A stretch of DNA of 64,000 nt from ZYF759 sp046297455 (GTDB taxonomy: Bacteria; Pseudomonadota; Alphaproteobacteria; Rhizobiales; Rhizobiaceae): positions 50,065 to 114,064 of the forward strand of contig JBKBIT010000015.1 in NCBI GenBank assembly GCA_046297455.1. The letters run 5' to 3'. Every line of letters begins with the position of its first letter. The first letter of the stretch is position 1. The notes below the pieces were generated by a model. It was given only the letters and a program-made list of their open reading frames with translations, was not told where the DNA came from and made no database searches. This document shows, in pieces, positions 55,820 through 64,000 of this stretch. The translations under genes and the position numbers were made by a program.

Positions 55820-56893
55820 TCAGCCTCCTAACCGAGGGTAGGTTGAAAGGGCATTGGTTCGCAACACTTTCTCGAGCAGCGCCTCCGGGAATCCGGCCGG
55901 CAGCGCCTCGAGACCTTCGAAATGCCAATGCGGATAGTCCGTCGAGAAGAGAAGCATCTCGTCGCTCAACAAATGAGCCAAGGCCTTCTCCATCTCGTCC
56001 GGCTCGTCTGGAATGTCCATCGGCTGGGTTGTCACCCTGAGATGCTTGCGGATGATGTCGGCCGGCTGTTCCTTGATCCACGGCACCTCGATGCGCGATC
56101 CGCGCCAGTCCTTGGTCATGCGCCACATCAAGGGCGGCACCCAGGTGACGCCGGATTCGATCGCCACCACCTTGAGCTGCGGGTATTTGACGAACACCCC
56201 TTCGGCGATGAGGCTAGCCATCTGCGTAGCAAAGCCTTGCGTGTGGGCAATGTGATCCTCGATCAGGAACGAGTGGAAGCCGCTATGGCTCGGCGCATTG
56301 CGATAGGTTCCACCGGCATGGATACCGAGTGGCAGACCGTGCCGCGCCGCCGCCTCATAGATGGGCCAGTAGATGCGCCGGCCGGCCGGCAATTCGCCGC
56401 CGACAACGGTCAGCACCTGCACGAAGCGCTTGTCGTCCGCACGCCGTTCGATCTCCGCCACTGCCGCTTCGGCATTCTGGAAAGGCACAAGCATCGAGGC
56501 CCGCAAACGTGGATCGCGGTCGAGCCATTTGTCCGCGAGCCAGTCATTCGTCGCCCGGCAGATCGCCGCCGAAAGATACGGATCGAAAATCGCGTGCGCG
56601 CCCGACACCACGTTGAGGATGGCATGTCGCAGGTCGAGCGGGTCGAGCAGGTTCTTCTGCATCGCCTCCAACGGATCGCCCATGCTCTTCCAGTCGGGAC
56701 GCATATAGGGCTTGGTCCGCTCGGGGAATGACATGAGCTCCAGAACATCGACCTCGCGCGAGATGGATATCTCGCTCCAATATTCGTCCAGATAGGGCAA
56801 GAGATCGTCGCGGCGCGGCGAAGGCGGGTGGACATCGCAATCGATGGCGCCGGCCAACGAGGCGACGGCCTTTGTTGCTTCGAGCACGCTCAC
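55820..56893 (-). CDS. Amidohydrolase-2 family protein (decarboxylase/hydrolase type), first paralogue
   Basis: This 357-residue TIM-barrel enzyme has DCDVHP (Asp20, His22), LGIHAGG, IEDHIAHTQ and STDYPHWHF as metal-binding segments. It is the first gene of a three-gene coupled operon with its paralogue and the Rieske protein. It starts with GTG 56893; no in-frame ATG is nearby. The TGTATACA site lies 44 bases upstream. Two complete, diverged copies suggest two consecutive ring or amide steps, or a heteromeric enzyme. Confidence 0.85.
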   Translation of the reverse strand: MSVLEATKAVASLAGAIDCDVHPPSPRRDDLLPYLDEYWSEISISREVDVLELMSFPERTKPYMRPDWKSMGDPLEAMQKNLLDPLDLRHAILNVVSGAHAIFDPYLSAAICRATNDWLADKWLDRDPRLRASMLVPFQNAEAAVAEIERRADDKRFVQVLTVVGGELPAGRRIYWPIYEAAARHGLPLGIHAGGTYRNAPSHSGFHSFLIEDHIAHTQGFATQMASLIAEGVFVKYPQLKVVAIESGVTWVPPLMWRMTKDWRGSRIEVPWIKEQPADIIRKHLRVTTQPMDIPDEPDEMEKALAHLLSDEMLLFSTDYPHWHFEGLEALPAGFPEALLEKVLRTNALSTYPRLGG

Positions 56894-57219
56894 GACCGCA
56901 TCATCCCGCAGACAAAGAGTCCAAAACCGCCACGAATGTATACAGCAGGCTCAAATTCACCAGCAGCGTAGATCACAGATTTCCTCCTCAAGGATCGACC
57001 GACTTCCTGCTATCGCAATGCAATAAACGGGATAACGGCATACTCGACCGAAGTCGTCCTCCACGCCGATCCTATCTCAATGTATGCAGCAAAGGCTCTC
57101 TTTCGCAAGCCCGCAGACCGAAAATCTGCCTCTCGGCTCACATCACAAGATTGCGGGCCACAAATGGCCGTGATTATCGCTGGTGGCGGCAGGGGCTGCC
57201 CGCGAGGCGGCACGTCGCC
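56894..57219. promoter_or_regulatory. 326-base regulatory gap with TGTATACA and TGTATGCA sites
   Basis: A perfect TGTATACA at 56937-56944 and a near match TGTATGCA at 57081-57088 lie upstream of the amidohydrolase operon; the AMP-ligase gene ends at 57220. No open frame with coding character is seen here. This gap carries the promoter for the leftward amidohydrolase-amidohydrolase-Rieske operon. Confidence 0.6.
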
Positions 57220-58761
57220 TCAGGAAGAAGATGCTGCGCCGCCCGGCTTGAGATGCTCACGGAGTTCGGTCTTGAGCACCTTGCCGTAATTATTCTTGGG
57301 CAGTTCATCGAGAAAGACATAGCGCTTCGGCCTCTTGAAGCGGGCGATCAGCTCACGGCAGTGCGCGTCGAGTTCATCCTCCAGCCTTCCCTCCCCGACC
57401 GCCACGACGAAGGCCACGACCTCCTCTCCCCATTCCGCATTGGGAGCGCCGACCACCGACACCTCGCGCACGCGGGGATGGGCGAGCAGCGCCTCCTCGA
57501 CCTCGCGCGGGTAGATGTTGGTTCCGCCTGAGATGATGACATCCTTGGAACGGTCCTGCAGTGTCACGAAGCCGTCCGCGTCCATCGTTCCGATGTCGCC
57601 CGTCCACAGCCAGCCATCCTTCAGCGCGGCGGCCGTGGCATCTGGGTTGTTCCAGTAGCCGCGCATGACCGCATCGCCACGGGCCAGGATCTCGCCGGCC
57701 TCGCCGGCAGGCAGGGCACGTCCCTCACCATCGGCAATCCGAACCTCAATGGGGCTTTGCGCCGTGCCGACGGAAGCCAGCCGTTCGCGCCAGCGCGGAT
57801 GCAGGCGGTCGGCAACCCGATCGCGCGACAAGGCCGTGATCGTCATCGGCGATTCACCCTGACCATAGATCTGCACGAAGCGCGGACCCATGACATCCAC
57901 AGCCTCGATGATATCGGGGAGATACATCGGACCGCCGCCATAGACGATGGTTCGGATTCCCTCGCCCGCCCACGCCGACTTCCGGGCGTGATCGACCAGT
58001 CGGCGAACCATGGTCGGTGCGGCAAACATCGAGACGTCGCCGATCGTTCGCGCGAGCCGCGCGATTTCCTCCGGTTCGAAGCCGCCGCTTTCGGGCACGA
58101 CATGACGCACGCCCCGCATGACATGCATGAAATTGTAAAGCCCGGCGCCATGAGAAAGCGGTGCAGCGTAGAGGGCCGCGTCAGCAGGATAGACCTGATC
58201 GACATCGGCGAAATAGGCCAGTGCCATCGTCTGGATATTGCGGGCGGTGATCATAACCCCCTTGGGCCGACCCGTCGTACCCGACGTATAGAACAGCCAC
58301 GCCACGTCATCGCCTGCCATGGCGATGGGGGCCGCCATCGGCGCGGCAGCCAGCAGGGCCTCAAAATCATCGCTGTCAGGCTCGATCATCGCCTTGACAC
58401 AATCGGGCGCGACACCGCCGAGACCCGCGGACAGTGATTTCTCGGTGAACACGACGCTCGCCCCGGCGTTCTCGATAATCCAGGACGCCTCGCGGGGATG
58501 CAGCTTTGCATTGATGGGGACAGCAACCGCACCAACGAACCAGATGCCGTAGAGCATCGGAAGATAGACTGCTCGGTTGCCCATGAAGAGCGCGACGCGA
58601 TCACCCGGCCTGATGCCGAGCCGTTCGCGCAACCCGCCGCCAATCGAAGCCGCATGGCGGGCGAAGGTACGATAGTCGGCGATGGTGCGTCCACCGAGCG
58701 CCAGCGCGTCGTTCAGCGGGTGCAGCCGGGCCGTGCGGGCCAGCCATTCAGCAGGGTTCAA
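57220..58761 (-). CDS. Acyl-CoA synthetase / AMP-dependent ligase
   Basis: This 513-residue adenylate-forming enzyme has the P-loop-like LFYTSGTTGRPKGVM, the A5-type QIYGQGESPM (in place of the more common TE form), WLWTGDIGTMD, DRSKDVIISGGTNIYP and the C-terminal PKNNYGKVLKTEL with the catalytic-type lysine. It should activate a carboxylic acid as its CoA thioester. The start is TTG 58761 after GGAGGGGG; a GTATAC core (58765-58770) sits in its leader. It is transcribed towards the amidohydrolase operon. Together with the transporter it suggests breakdown of an aromatic or branched acid. Confidence 0.88.
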   Translation of the reverse strand: MNPAEWLARTARLHPLNDALALGGRTIADYRTFARHAASIGGGLRERLGIRPGDRVALFMGNRAVYLPMLYGIWFVGAVAVPINAKLHPREASWIIENAGASVVFTEKSLSAGLGGVAPDCVKAMIEPDSDDFEALLAAAPMAAPIAMAGDDVAWLFYTSGTTGRPKGVMITARNIQTMALAYFADVDQVYPADAALYAAPLSHGAGLYNFMHVMRGVRHVVPESGGFEPEEIARLARTIGDVSMFAAPTMVRRLVDHARKSAWAGEGIRTIVYGGGPMYLPDIIEAVDVMGPRFVQIYGQGESPMTITALSRDRVADRLHPRWRERLASVGTAQSPIEVRIADGEGRALPAGEAGEILARGDAVMRGYWNNPDATAAALKDGWLWTGDIGTMDADGFVTLQDRSKDVIISGGTNIYPREVEEALLAHPRVREVSVVGAPNAEWGEEVVAFVVAVGEGRLEDELDAHCRELIARFKRPKRYVFLDELPKNNYGKVLKTELREHLKPGGAASSS

Positions 58762-59186
58762 CGCGTATACCCCCTCCCCTTCGCGCCTGCCCGCAGCAGC
58801 GGGAGCCTCAAGCGTCTTCCCAGATCACGCCTGGAAGGATCAGGTTAGAACGAGCTTGGGCGCGCCACAATCGCAGAGATGACAAAGGAGTGCAGGCGCC
58901 TGGGGAGAAGATCACTCAGGCGCCAGATGCACAGGAAGAATGACATTCATCCCTTGCCAGACGGTGGAGCACCGCCGAACGGCCTCAACACCAACGCAAA
59001 CAGCGTCAGTCCCATCCATGCCGAAGCATGGAACCGCCTTGCTTACAAACCTGGTTCCTTCTCGTTACCAGCCACATCCGTTTCACCCTTGGAACCTGAA
59101 CGGCACCTGCCCGTTTGAACAACGTCGCCAGCGGCTCCCCGCTTGCGACGTCGGCAAGGGACGGCCGCCATCGCGGGAGAGGCAGT
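58762..59186. other. Divergent intergenic region, no gene recognised
   Basis: This 425-base stretch between the ligase start and the PBP1A start must carry two promoters. An open frame at 58879-59118 (79 residues) has no ribosome site or domain and is probably not a gene. A palindrome CAGGCGCCTG and a related CAGGCGCC repeat lie near 58892-58925; their role is unknown. Confidence 0.45.
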
Positions 59187-61664
59187 ATGGCAGACAACAA
59201 GAACGGGCAGGAAGATGCCCGGATCGGCTCGCAGCTTGATGAAGACCAGTCCCTAGCTTCCTCGGACCCGGAAGATACCCAGCCGGATGCCGGCTTCTCC
59301 GAAAGCCGCCAGGCACTGTCGAGCTTCGTCCGCGCGGTGCCGCGCGAAACGCTGGGCAGCCTTGCCGCCGCAGGACGTGCGTTCCGGAGCAGTTTTCGAC
59401 GCGGTCGACCGGCCGCCCCTGCCCCCGCGGCGGATGACGAACGGCGGGGACCGGCACAACCCACGCCAACACGGCGCAGTGGCGCGGGTCGATGGATGGC
59501 CGGTCTTGCCGTGGCGCTGATGATCTGGATCGTTGCTGCCGGCGCAATAATGTGGTGGGCCCTTCGAGACGTGCCCTGGCAGCAGATTGCGGAGGGAACC
59601 TTGTCCCCGGTGGCCCTGCTGGAAGACGCAAGCGGCAATCCCCTGGTGCAGAGCGGTCCCTACCAGGGCGCGCACGCCTCACTCGATCGCTATCCCGACC
59701 ACCTGATCGACGCCGTCATCGCCATCGAAGATCGACGTTTCTACCAGCACTACGGGATCGACCTGCGGGGCATTGCCCGTGCGATCATCCGCAATGTCGG
59801 GGCAGGCCAAGTGATCGAAGGCGGCAGCACCATTACCCAGCAACTGGTCAAGGTGCTCTATCTGGAGCGTGAGCGGACGATGCGCCGCAAGATTCAGGAA
59901 GCGACCGTCGCCTTCTGGCTTGAGTGGCGGCTCGGCAAGGATGAGATCCTCACCCGCTATCTCAACAGTATCTATCTTGGCGCGGGTGCCACCGGCGTGC
60001 GGGCCGCAGCGCTGGTCTATTTCGACAAGGATGTCGAAGACCTGACGCTCGCTGACTCCGCGCTTCTCGCAGGGCTCATCCGTGCGCCCTCCGTGCTTAA
60101 TCCACGACGCAACCCCGAAGGCGCGCGCCAACGCGCCGGCACGGTGATCCAAGCCATGCTGGCCGACGGCAGGTTGACCGAAGAGGAGGCCGATTCGGTC
60201 GAACTCGACACCACGGCGATTGCCAGTACGCCTTCGCCGGAGCGGTCCGGTAACTGGTTTGCCGACTGGGCCATGCAGGAAGCTCGCGAGATCGCCGGCC
60301 CCTATCGCGGCACGATCCGGGTCCAGACAACCCACGTTCCGGAACTCCAGGAGATCGCGACCGAGGTTGTGCGCTCTACGCTGGATGAAGACGGCGAACA
60401 GGCAGGCGCCTCGCAGGCCGCGCTGGTGGCGATGTCGCCGGACGGGGCCGTCCTGGCGATGGTGGGTGGCCGCGACTACGCCGACAGCAGTTTCAACCGC
60501 GCCGTCCAGGCGATGCGACAGCCCGGATCCACCTTCAAGCTGTTCGTCTACTACGCGGCGATGAAGGCGGGCATCGATCCCCGGGATCTCGTTATCGACG
60601 AGCCGGTGGAGGTGGCGGGATGGTCGCCCGAAAATTTCGGCCGCCAGTACCACGGACGGGTGACGGTCGAGGAAGCCTTTGCGCGGTCGCTTAATGCCGC
60701 GACCGTCTCCATTGCCGAGACGGTGGGCATCGAGGCGGTTGCCGAGGCAGCGCGAGAACTGGGCATCGATACACCCCTGATGGAGACCCCCTCGCTGGCC
60801 CTCGGGACGTCGGAGGTTTCGCTGCTCGACCTGACCGGCGCCTATGCCTCGATCCGTTCCGGCATTGCACCCACAGAGCCGTGGGGCATCGCTTCGTTCA
60901 GGGCGGAGGAAACCGGCCGCCCGCTGCGCGTCGGTCCCGCCCGCGTGCGGACGGTGCAATTGGGAGACCCCCGCGACCGCATGGTGGAGATGCTCAACCT
61001 CGTGGTCGAGAACGGCACCGGCCGGCGAGCCGCCATCGATGGCTTTTCCGCTGGCAAGACGGGAACCAGCCAGAATTTCCGCGACGCATGGTTCGTCGGC
61101 TTCAGCCAGAACTGGGTCGTCGGTGTCTGGGTCGGCAACGACGACGGCACGCCGATGAACGACGTGACCGGCGGCGGCCTGCCTGCCTCCATCTGGCAGG
61201 CTTTCGTTTCACAGGCCGACCGGATTTTCCCTGACGGGGTAGATCCTTCCGATCACCGGCCGACGCCTGCAGATCGCCTGGACACGGAGAGCGAGGAGAA
61301 CATGCCTGACCTGGTTGCCCAGGCCGCCCCCGCCTGCGATGTGCAGGCCTGTTCGCGCAGGTACCGGTCCTTCCGGGCGTCCGATTGCACCTACCAGCCC
61401 TATAGCGGCCCGCGCCGCATGTGCGACATCGGCGAGCCGACGGCAGCTCAGTCCCAGCCCCGATCCAACGGCACGGAGATCCTCACGCCCGGTGCGCAGC
61501 GGGAGATGGCCAGGGTGCAACAGCGCAGGGAGCGCGGCGGCAGGCAGGAGCCTGCCGCCCGGACCTGCAACGTGCAGGCCTGCGCCCGCCAGTACCGCTC
61601 CTTCCGCGCGTCGGACTGCACGTTCCAGCCCTACCGGGGACCGCGCAGGATCTGCGAGCGATGA
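59187..61664 (+). CDS. Penicillin-binding protein 1A-type with two C-terminal BA14K-like repeats
   Basis: This 825-residue bifunctional peptidoglycan synthase has a cytoplasmic disordered segment of about 100 residues, then one membrane helix (about 103-125). The glycosyltransferase 51 domain has AIEDRRFYQHYG (Glu181) and EGGSTITQQLVK. The transpeptidase has PGSTFK (Ser448, Lys451), SLN (501-503) and KTGT (624-627). At the end, two near-identical 30-residue Cys repeats (717-746 and 794-823) share YRSFRASDCT and QPY-GPRR. These resemble the BA14K domain found in Rhizobiales cell-surface proteins. ATG 59187 follows GGGAGAGGCAGT. The stop is 16 bases from ilvD, which converges. Confidence 0.92.
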   Translation: MADNKNGQEDARIGSQLDEDQSLASSDPEDTQPDAGFSESRQALSSFVRAVPRETLGSLAAAGRAFRSSFRRGRPAAPAPAADDERRGPAQPTPTRRSGAGRWMAGLAVALMIWIVAAGAIMWWALRDVPWQQIAEGTLSPVALLEDASGNPLVQSGPYQGAHASLDRYPDHLIDAVIAIEDRRFYQHYGIDLRGIARAIIRNVGAGQVIEGGSTITQQLVKVLYLERERTMRRKIQEATVAFWLEWRLGKDEILTRYLNSIYLGAGATGVRAAALVYFDKDVEDLTLADSALLAGLIRAPSVLNPRRNPEGARQRAGTVIQAMLADGRLTEEEADSVELDTTAIASTPSPERSGNWFADWAMQEAREIAGPYRGTIRVQTTHVPELQEIATEVVRSTLDEDGEQAGASQAALVAMSPDGAVLAMVGGRDYADSSFNRAVQAMRQPGSTFKLFVYYAAMKAGIDPRDLVIDEPVEVAGWSPENFGRQYHGRVTVEEAFARSLNAATVSIAETVGIEAVAEAARELGIDTPLMETPSLALGTSEVSLLDLTGAYASIRSGIAPTEPWGIASFRAEETGRPLRVGPARVRTVQLGDPRDRMVEMLNLVVENGTGRRAAIDGFSAGKTGTSQNFRDAWFVGFSQNWVVGVWVGNDDGTPMNDVTGGGLPASIWQAFVSQADRIFPDGVDPSDHRPTPADRLDTESEENMPDLVAQAAPACDVQACSRRYRSFRASDCTYQPYSGPRRMCDIGEPTAAQSQPRSNGTEILTPGAQREMARVQQRRERGGRQEPAARTCNVQACARQYRSFRASDCTFQPYRGPRRICER

Positions 61665-61680
61665 GCAGCGGCGGCCTGCC

Positions 61681-63516
61681 CTATTCCGGCAGTTGCCGCA
61701 CCGCGCCCTTGTCGGCGGAAGCCGCGAAGGCCGCATAGGCCTTCAACGCCGTGGTGACGTTGCGCTTGCGCTTCTCGGCAGGCTGCCAGCCCTTGGCATC
61801 CTGTTCCGCGCGCCGGCGCTCCAGCTCCGCCGCCTCGACGGCCAGATTGATGGTGCGGTTCGGAATGTCGATCTCGATGATGTCGCCATCGCGCACCAGA
61901 CCGATGGCGCCGCCCTGGGCCGCCTCCGGCGAGGCATGGCCGATCGACAGCCCCGAGGTGCCGCCGGAGAACCGGCCATCGGTGACCAGCGCACAGGCCT
62001 TCCCGAGGCCCTTCGACTTGAGATAGCTCGTCGGATAGAGCATCTCCTGCATGCCGGGTCCGCCCTTGGGACCCTCGTAGCGGATGACAACGACGTCGCC
62101 GGCGACGACATGGTTGGAGAGGATAGCCTTCACTGCCGCATCCTGGCTCTCATAGACCTTGGCCGGACCGCTGAAGACCAGGATCGATTCGTCGACGCCG
62201 GCCGTCTTCACGATGCAGCCGTCCAGCGCGATGTTACCCTTCAGGACCGCGAGCCCGCCATCCTTCGAGAAGGCATGCTCGACCGAGCGGATGACGCCGT
62301 CCTTGCCGTCGGTGTCGAGGTCGTCCCAGCGCGAAGCCTGCGAGAAGGCCTGGGTGGTACGCACGCCACCCGGAGCGGCCTTGAAGAACTCGCGTACGTT
62401 TTCCGAATTGGTGCGGGTGATGTCCCAGCGGTCGATCGCATGGCCGATCGTCTCGGCATGAACGGTCGGGCAATCTCGGTTGATCAGGCCGCCACGGTCG
62501 AGCTCGCCGAGAATGCGCATGATGCCGCCGGCGCGATGGACGTCTTCCATGTGGACGTCGGACTTGGCAGGCGCGACCTTCGACAGGCAGGGCACGCGCC
62601 GAGAAAGCCGGTCGATGTCGTCCATGGCGAAATCGATCTCGCCTTCATGGGCGGCGGCCAGGATGTGCAGGACCGTGTTGGTCGAACCGCCCATGGCAAT
62701 GTCGAGCGCCATCGCATTTTCGAAGGCGGCCTTGGAAGCGATGTTACGCGGCAGCACGCTTTCGTCGTCCTGCTCGTAATAACGCTGGGCCAGATCGACG
62801 ATCAGGTGACCGGCCTCGACGAAGAGGCGCTTGCGGTCTGCGTGGGTGGCGAGCGTCGAGCCGTTGCCGGGCAGCGACAGGCCGAGCGCCTCGGTCAGGC
62901 AGTTCATGGAATTGGCGGTGAACATGCCCGAGCACGAGCCGCAGGTCGGACAGGCGGCCCTTTCGATCTCCGAGACATCCTCGTCGGAGACATTGTCGTC
63001 GGCAGCCGCGACCATGGCATCGACCAGATCGAGTGCGACCTTGCGGCCCTGCAGGATCGCCTTGCCGGCTTCCATCGGGCCGCCGGAGACGAACACCGCG
63101 GGAATGTTGAGGCGCATGGCGGCCGACAGCATGCCGGGGGTGATCTTGTCGCAATTGGAGATGCAGACCATCGCGTCGGCGCAATGGGCGTTGACCATGT
63201 ACTCGACGGAATCCGAAATGATCTCGCGCGACGGCAGCGAATAGAGCATGCCGTCATGGCCCATGGCGATGCCGTCGTCGACAGCGATCGTATTGAATTC
63301 CTTCGCCACGCCGCCGGCGGCCTCGATCTCGCGCGCCACCAGCTGGCCGAGATCCTTCAGGTGAACATGGCCGGGCACGAACTGGGTGAAGGAATTGACC
63401 ACGGCAATAATGGGTTTGCCGAAATCGCCATCCTTCATGCCGGTGGCGCGCCAGAGGCCGCGCGCGCCTGCCATGTTGCGTCCGTGGGTGGTGGTGCGTG
63501 AGCGATAGGGAGGCAT
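61681..63516 (-). CDS. ilvD: Dihydroxy-acid dehydratase IlvD
   Basis: This 611-residue enzyme dehydrates 2,3-dihydroxy-isovalerate or -3-methylvalerate to the 2-keto acid in valine, isoleucine and pantothenate synthesis. It has the cluster and metal ligand segments ISNCDKITPGM, CPTCGSCSGMFTANSMNCLTE, GNGSTLATHADRK and TDGRFSGGTSGLSIGHASPE. Length and motifs place it in the standard bacterial group with an oxygen-sensitive 4Fe-4S or 2Fe-2S cluster; three cysteine ligands are present. ATG 63516. Housekeeping gene. Confidence 0.96.
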   Translation of the reverse strand: MPPYRSRTTTHGRNMAGARGLWRATGMKDGDFGKPIIAVVNSFTQFVPGHVHLKDLGQLVAREIEAAGGVAKEFNTIAVDDGIAMGHDGMLYSLPSREIISDSVEYMVNAHCADAMVCISNCDKITPGMLSAAMRLNIPAVFVSGGPMEAGKAILQGRKVALDLVDAMVAAADDNVSDEDVSEIERAACPTCGSCSGMFTANSMNCLTEALGLSLPGNGSTLATHADRKRLFVEAGHLIVDLAQRYYEQDDESVLPRNIASKAAFENAMALDIAMGGSTNTVLHILAAAHEGEIDFAMDDIDRLSRRVPCLSKVAPAKSDVHMEDVHRAGGIMRILGELDRGGLINRDCPTVHAETIGHAIDRWDITRTNSENVREFFKAAPGGVRTTQAFSQASRWDDLDTDGKDGVIRSVEHAFSKDGGLAVLKGNIALDGCIVKTAGVDESILVFSGPAKVYESQDAAVKAILSNHVVAGDVVVIRYEGPKGGPGMQEMLYPTSYLKSKGLGKACALVTDGRFSGGTSGLSIGHASPEAAQGGAIGLVRDGDIIEIDIPNRTINLAVEAAELERRRAEQDAKGWQPAEKRKRNVTTALKAYAAFAASADKGAVRQLPE

Positions 63517-63665
63517 GCCTTCAACTTCGTCCTTGGTGTCGCAAAAAACCGATGCTCCCTAGCAGAGATTGCTCGCCATGCCTAATTCTTCTGATTGAAG
63601 CGAGACATTCCGAATTCAAAAAAAACCATGGCTGGCGCGTTCGGCCGGCCATCAGCGAGGACCCC

Positions 63666-64000
63666 ATGAACCAGCACGATCCGATCGCCACCGCATTCGA
63701 CCGCCAGCGCGCCGACACAGCCAGAAGGCGGGTCGAGTTCGGGCTTGCCGAGCGCAGGCAGGCGCTCGCCCGGCTGAAGGAGACGATCGATCGCCGCGAG
63801 CGCGACATCGTGGCCGCCCTTGCCGCCGATTTCTCCAAGCCGGAGGCCGAGACGATCTTTTCCGAGATCATGCCGGTAAGCATGGATATCGCGCATGCCA
63901 GGAGCCATCTGCGCAGCTGGATGAAGCCGCAAAGGGTGATGCCCACCCTTGCCACGCTGGGCACGAGCGCCAGGATCCGCCCCGAACCGCGCGGCGTCTG
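63666..64000 (+). CDS. Aldehyde dehydrogenase (coniferyl-type), N-terminal part
   Basis: Only the first 111 residues lie in the window. MNQHDPIATAFDRQRADTAR, then RERDIVAALAADFSKPEAET and the run into ARIRPEPRGV match aldehyde dehydrogenases annotated as coniferyl aldehyde dehydrogenase or fatty-aldehyde type. ATG 63666 follows CGAGGACCCC. The catalytic cysteine and glutamate lie beyond the right edge. It is divergent from ilvD across 149 bases. Confidence 0.8.
   Translation, partial: MNQHDPIATAFDRQRADTARRRVEFGLAERRQALARLKETIDRRERDIVAALAADFSKPEAETIFSEIMPVSMDIAHARSHLRSWMKPQRVMPTLATLGTSARIRPEPRGV

Noticed and set aside
58765..58770. GTATAC core in the leader of the AMP-ligase gene as another regulon site
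   Set aside because: Flanks are CG and CC, not T and A, so it is not the TGTATACA palindrome; kept only as a note.
58879..59118. 79-codon open frame before PBP1A
   Set aside because: No ribosome site or domain and it sits in a region that must hold divergent promoters.

Overview
The window is high-GC, densely packed DNA from an alphaproteobacterium, most likely a Hyphomicrobiales (Phyllobacteriaceae/Rhizobiaceae-like) soil or marine heterotroph. The reasons are the BA14K-type repeats on a class A penicillin-binding protein, a PhnW-PhnA-PhnY phosphonate pathway like that of Sinorhizobium meliloti, many periplasmic-binding-protein ABC transporters, and ATGA-type coupled operons. The genus is not decided by the sequence. 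I saw no tRNA, rRNA, CRISPR array, insertion sequence or phage gene.

Layout. (1) 1-17.5 kb, nucleoside/nucleobase scavenging. It holds a PotABCD-type transporter with an amidohydrolase (minus strand), a nucleoside hydrolase, a sulfate-type Sbp-CysTWA transporter, an 8-oxoguanine-deaminase-like enzyme, a LysR regulator, and a five-gene operon of NitT/TauT-type transporter, nucleoside phosphorylase and second nucleoside hydrolase. (2) 17.5-21.3 kb: a MarR regulator and a 1075-residue self-sufficient, non-respiratory reductive dehalogenase. It has a duplicated cobalamin module, two 4Fe-4S clusters, a flavin/NAD(P) reductase and a plant-type 2Fe-2S domain. (3) 21.5-32.1 kb: a CBS-BON protein, MobA, a TusA-like protein, a class III aminotransferase, and a PbpC/alpha-2-macroglobulin pair. 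(4) 32.2-43.7 kb: a complete 2-aminoethylphosphonate (AEP) module. It contains PhnW, PhnY, PhnA, an AEP-type ABC transporter, a PbfA-like PLP enzyme, an EamA transporter and a divergent LysR. (5) 43.8-58.8 kb: an uncharacterised catabolic region with a GntR regulator, a methylenetetrahydrofolate-reductase-like protein, an AEC transporter, an FAD oxidoreductase, a Dpp/Opp-type peptide-class transporter, a Rieske ferredoxin, two paralogous amidohydrolases and an acyl-CoA-synthetase-like ligase. (6) 59.2-64 kb: PBP1A with two BA14K-like repeats, IlvD, and the start of an aldehyde dehydrogenase.

The most notable points are these. The dehalogenase keeps a Tyr/Lys/Arg triad at exactly the spacing known for NpRdhA. 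A TGTATACA palindrome recurs in three promoter regions of the 44-57 kb cluster and suggests a local regulon. Each of the five ABC transporters has a stem-loop directly after its binding-protein gene. The PhnWAY module retains its known catalytic residues at the published numbering. All assignments come from reading the sequence; none was checked by database search.
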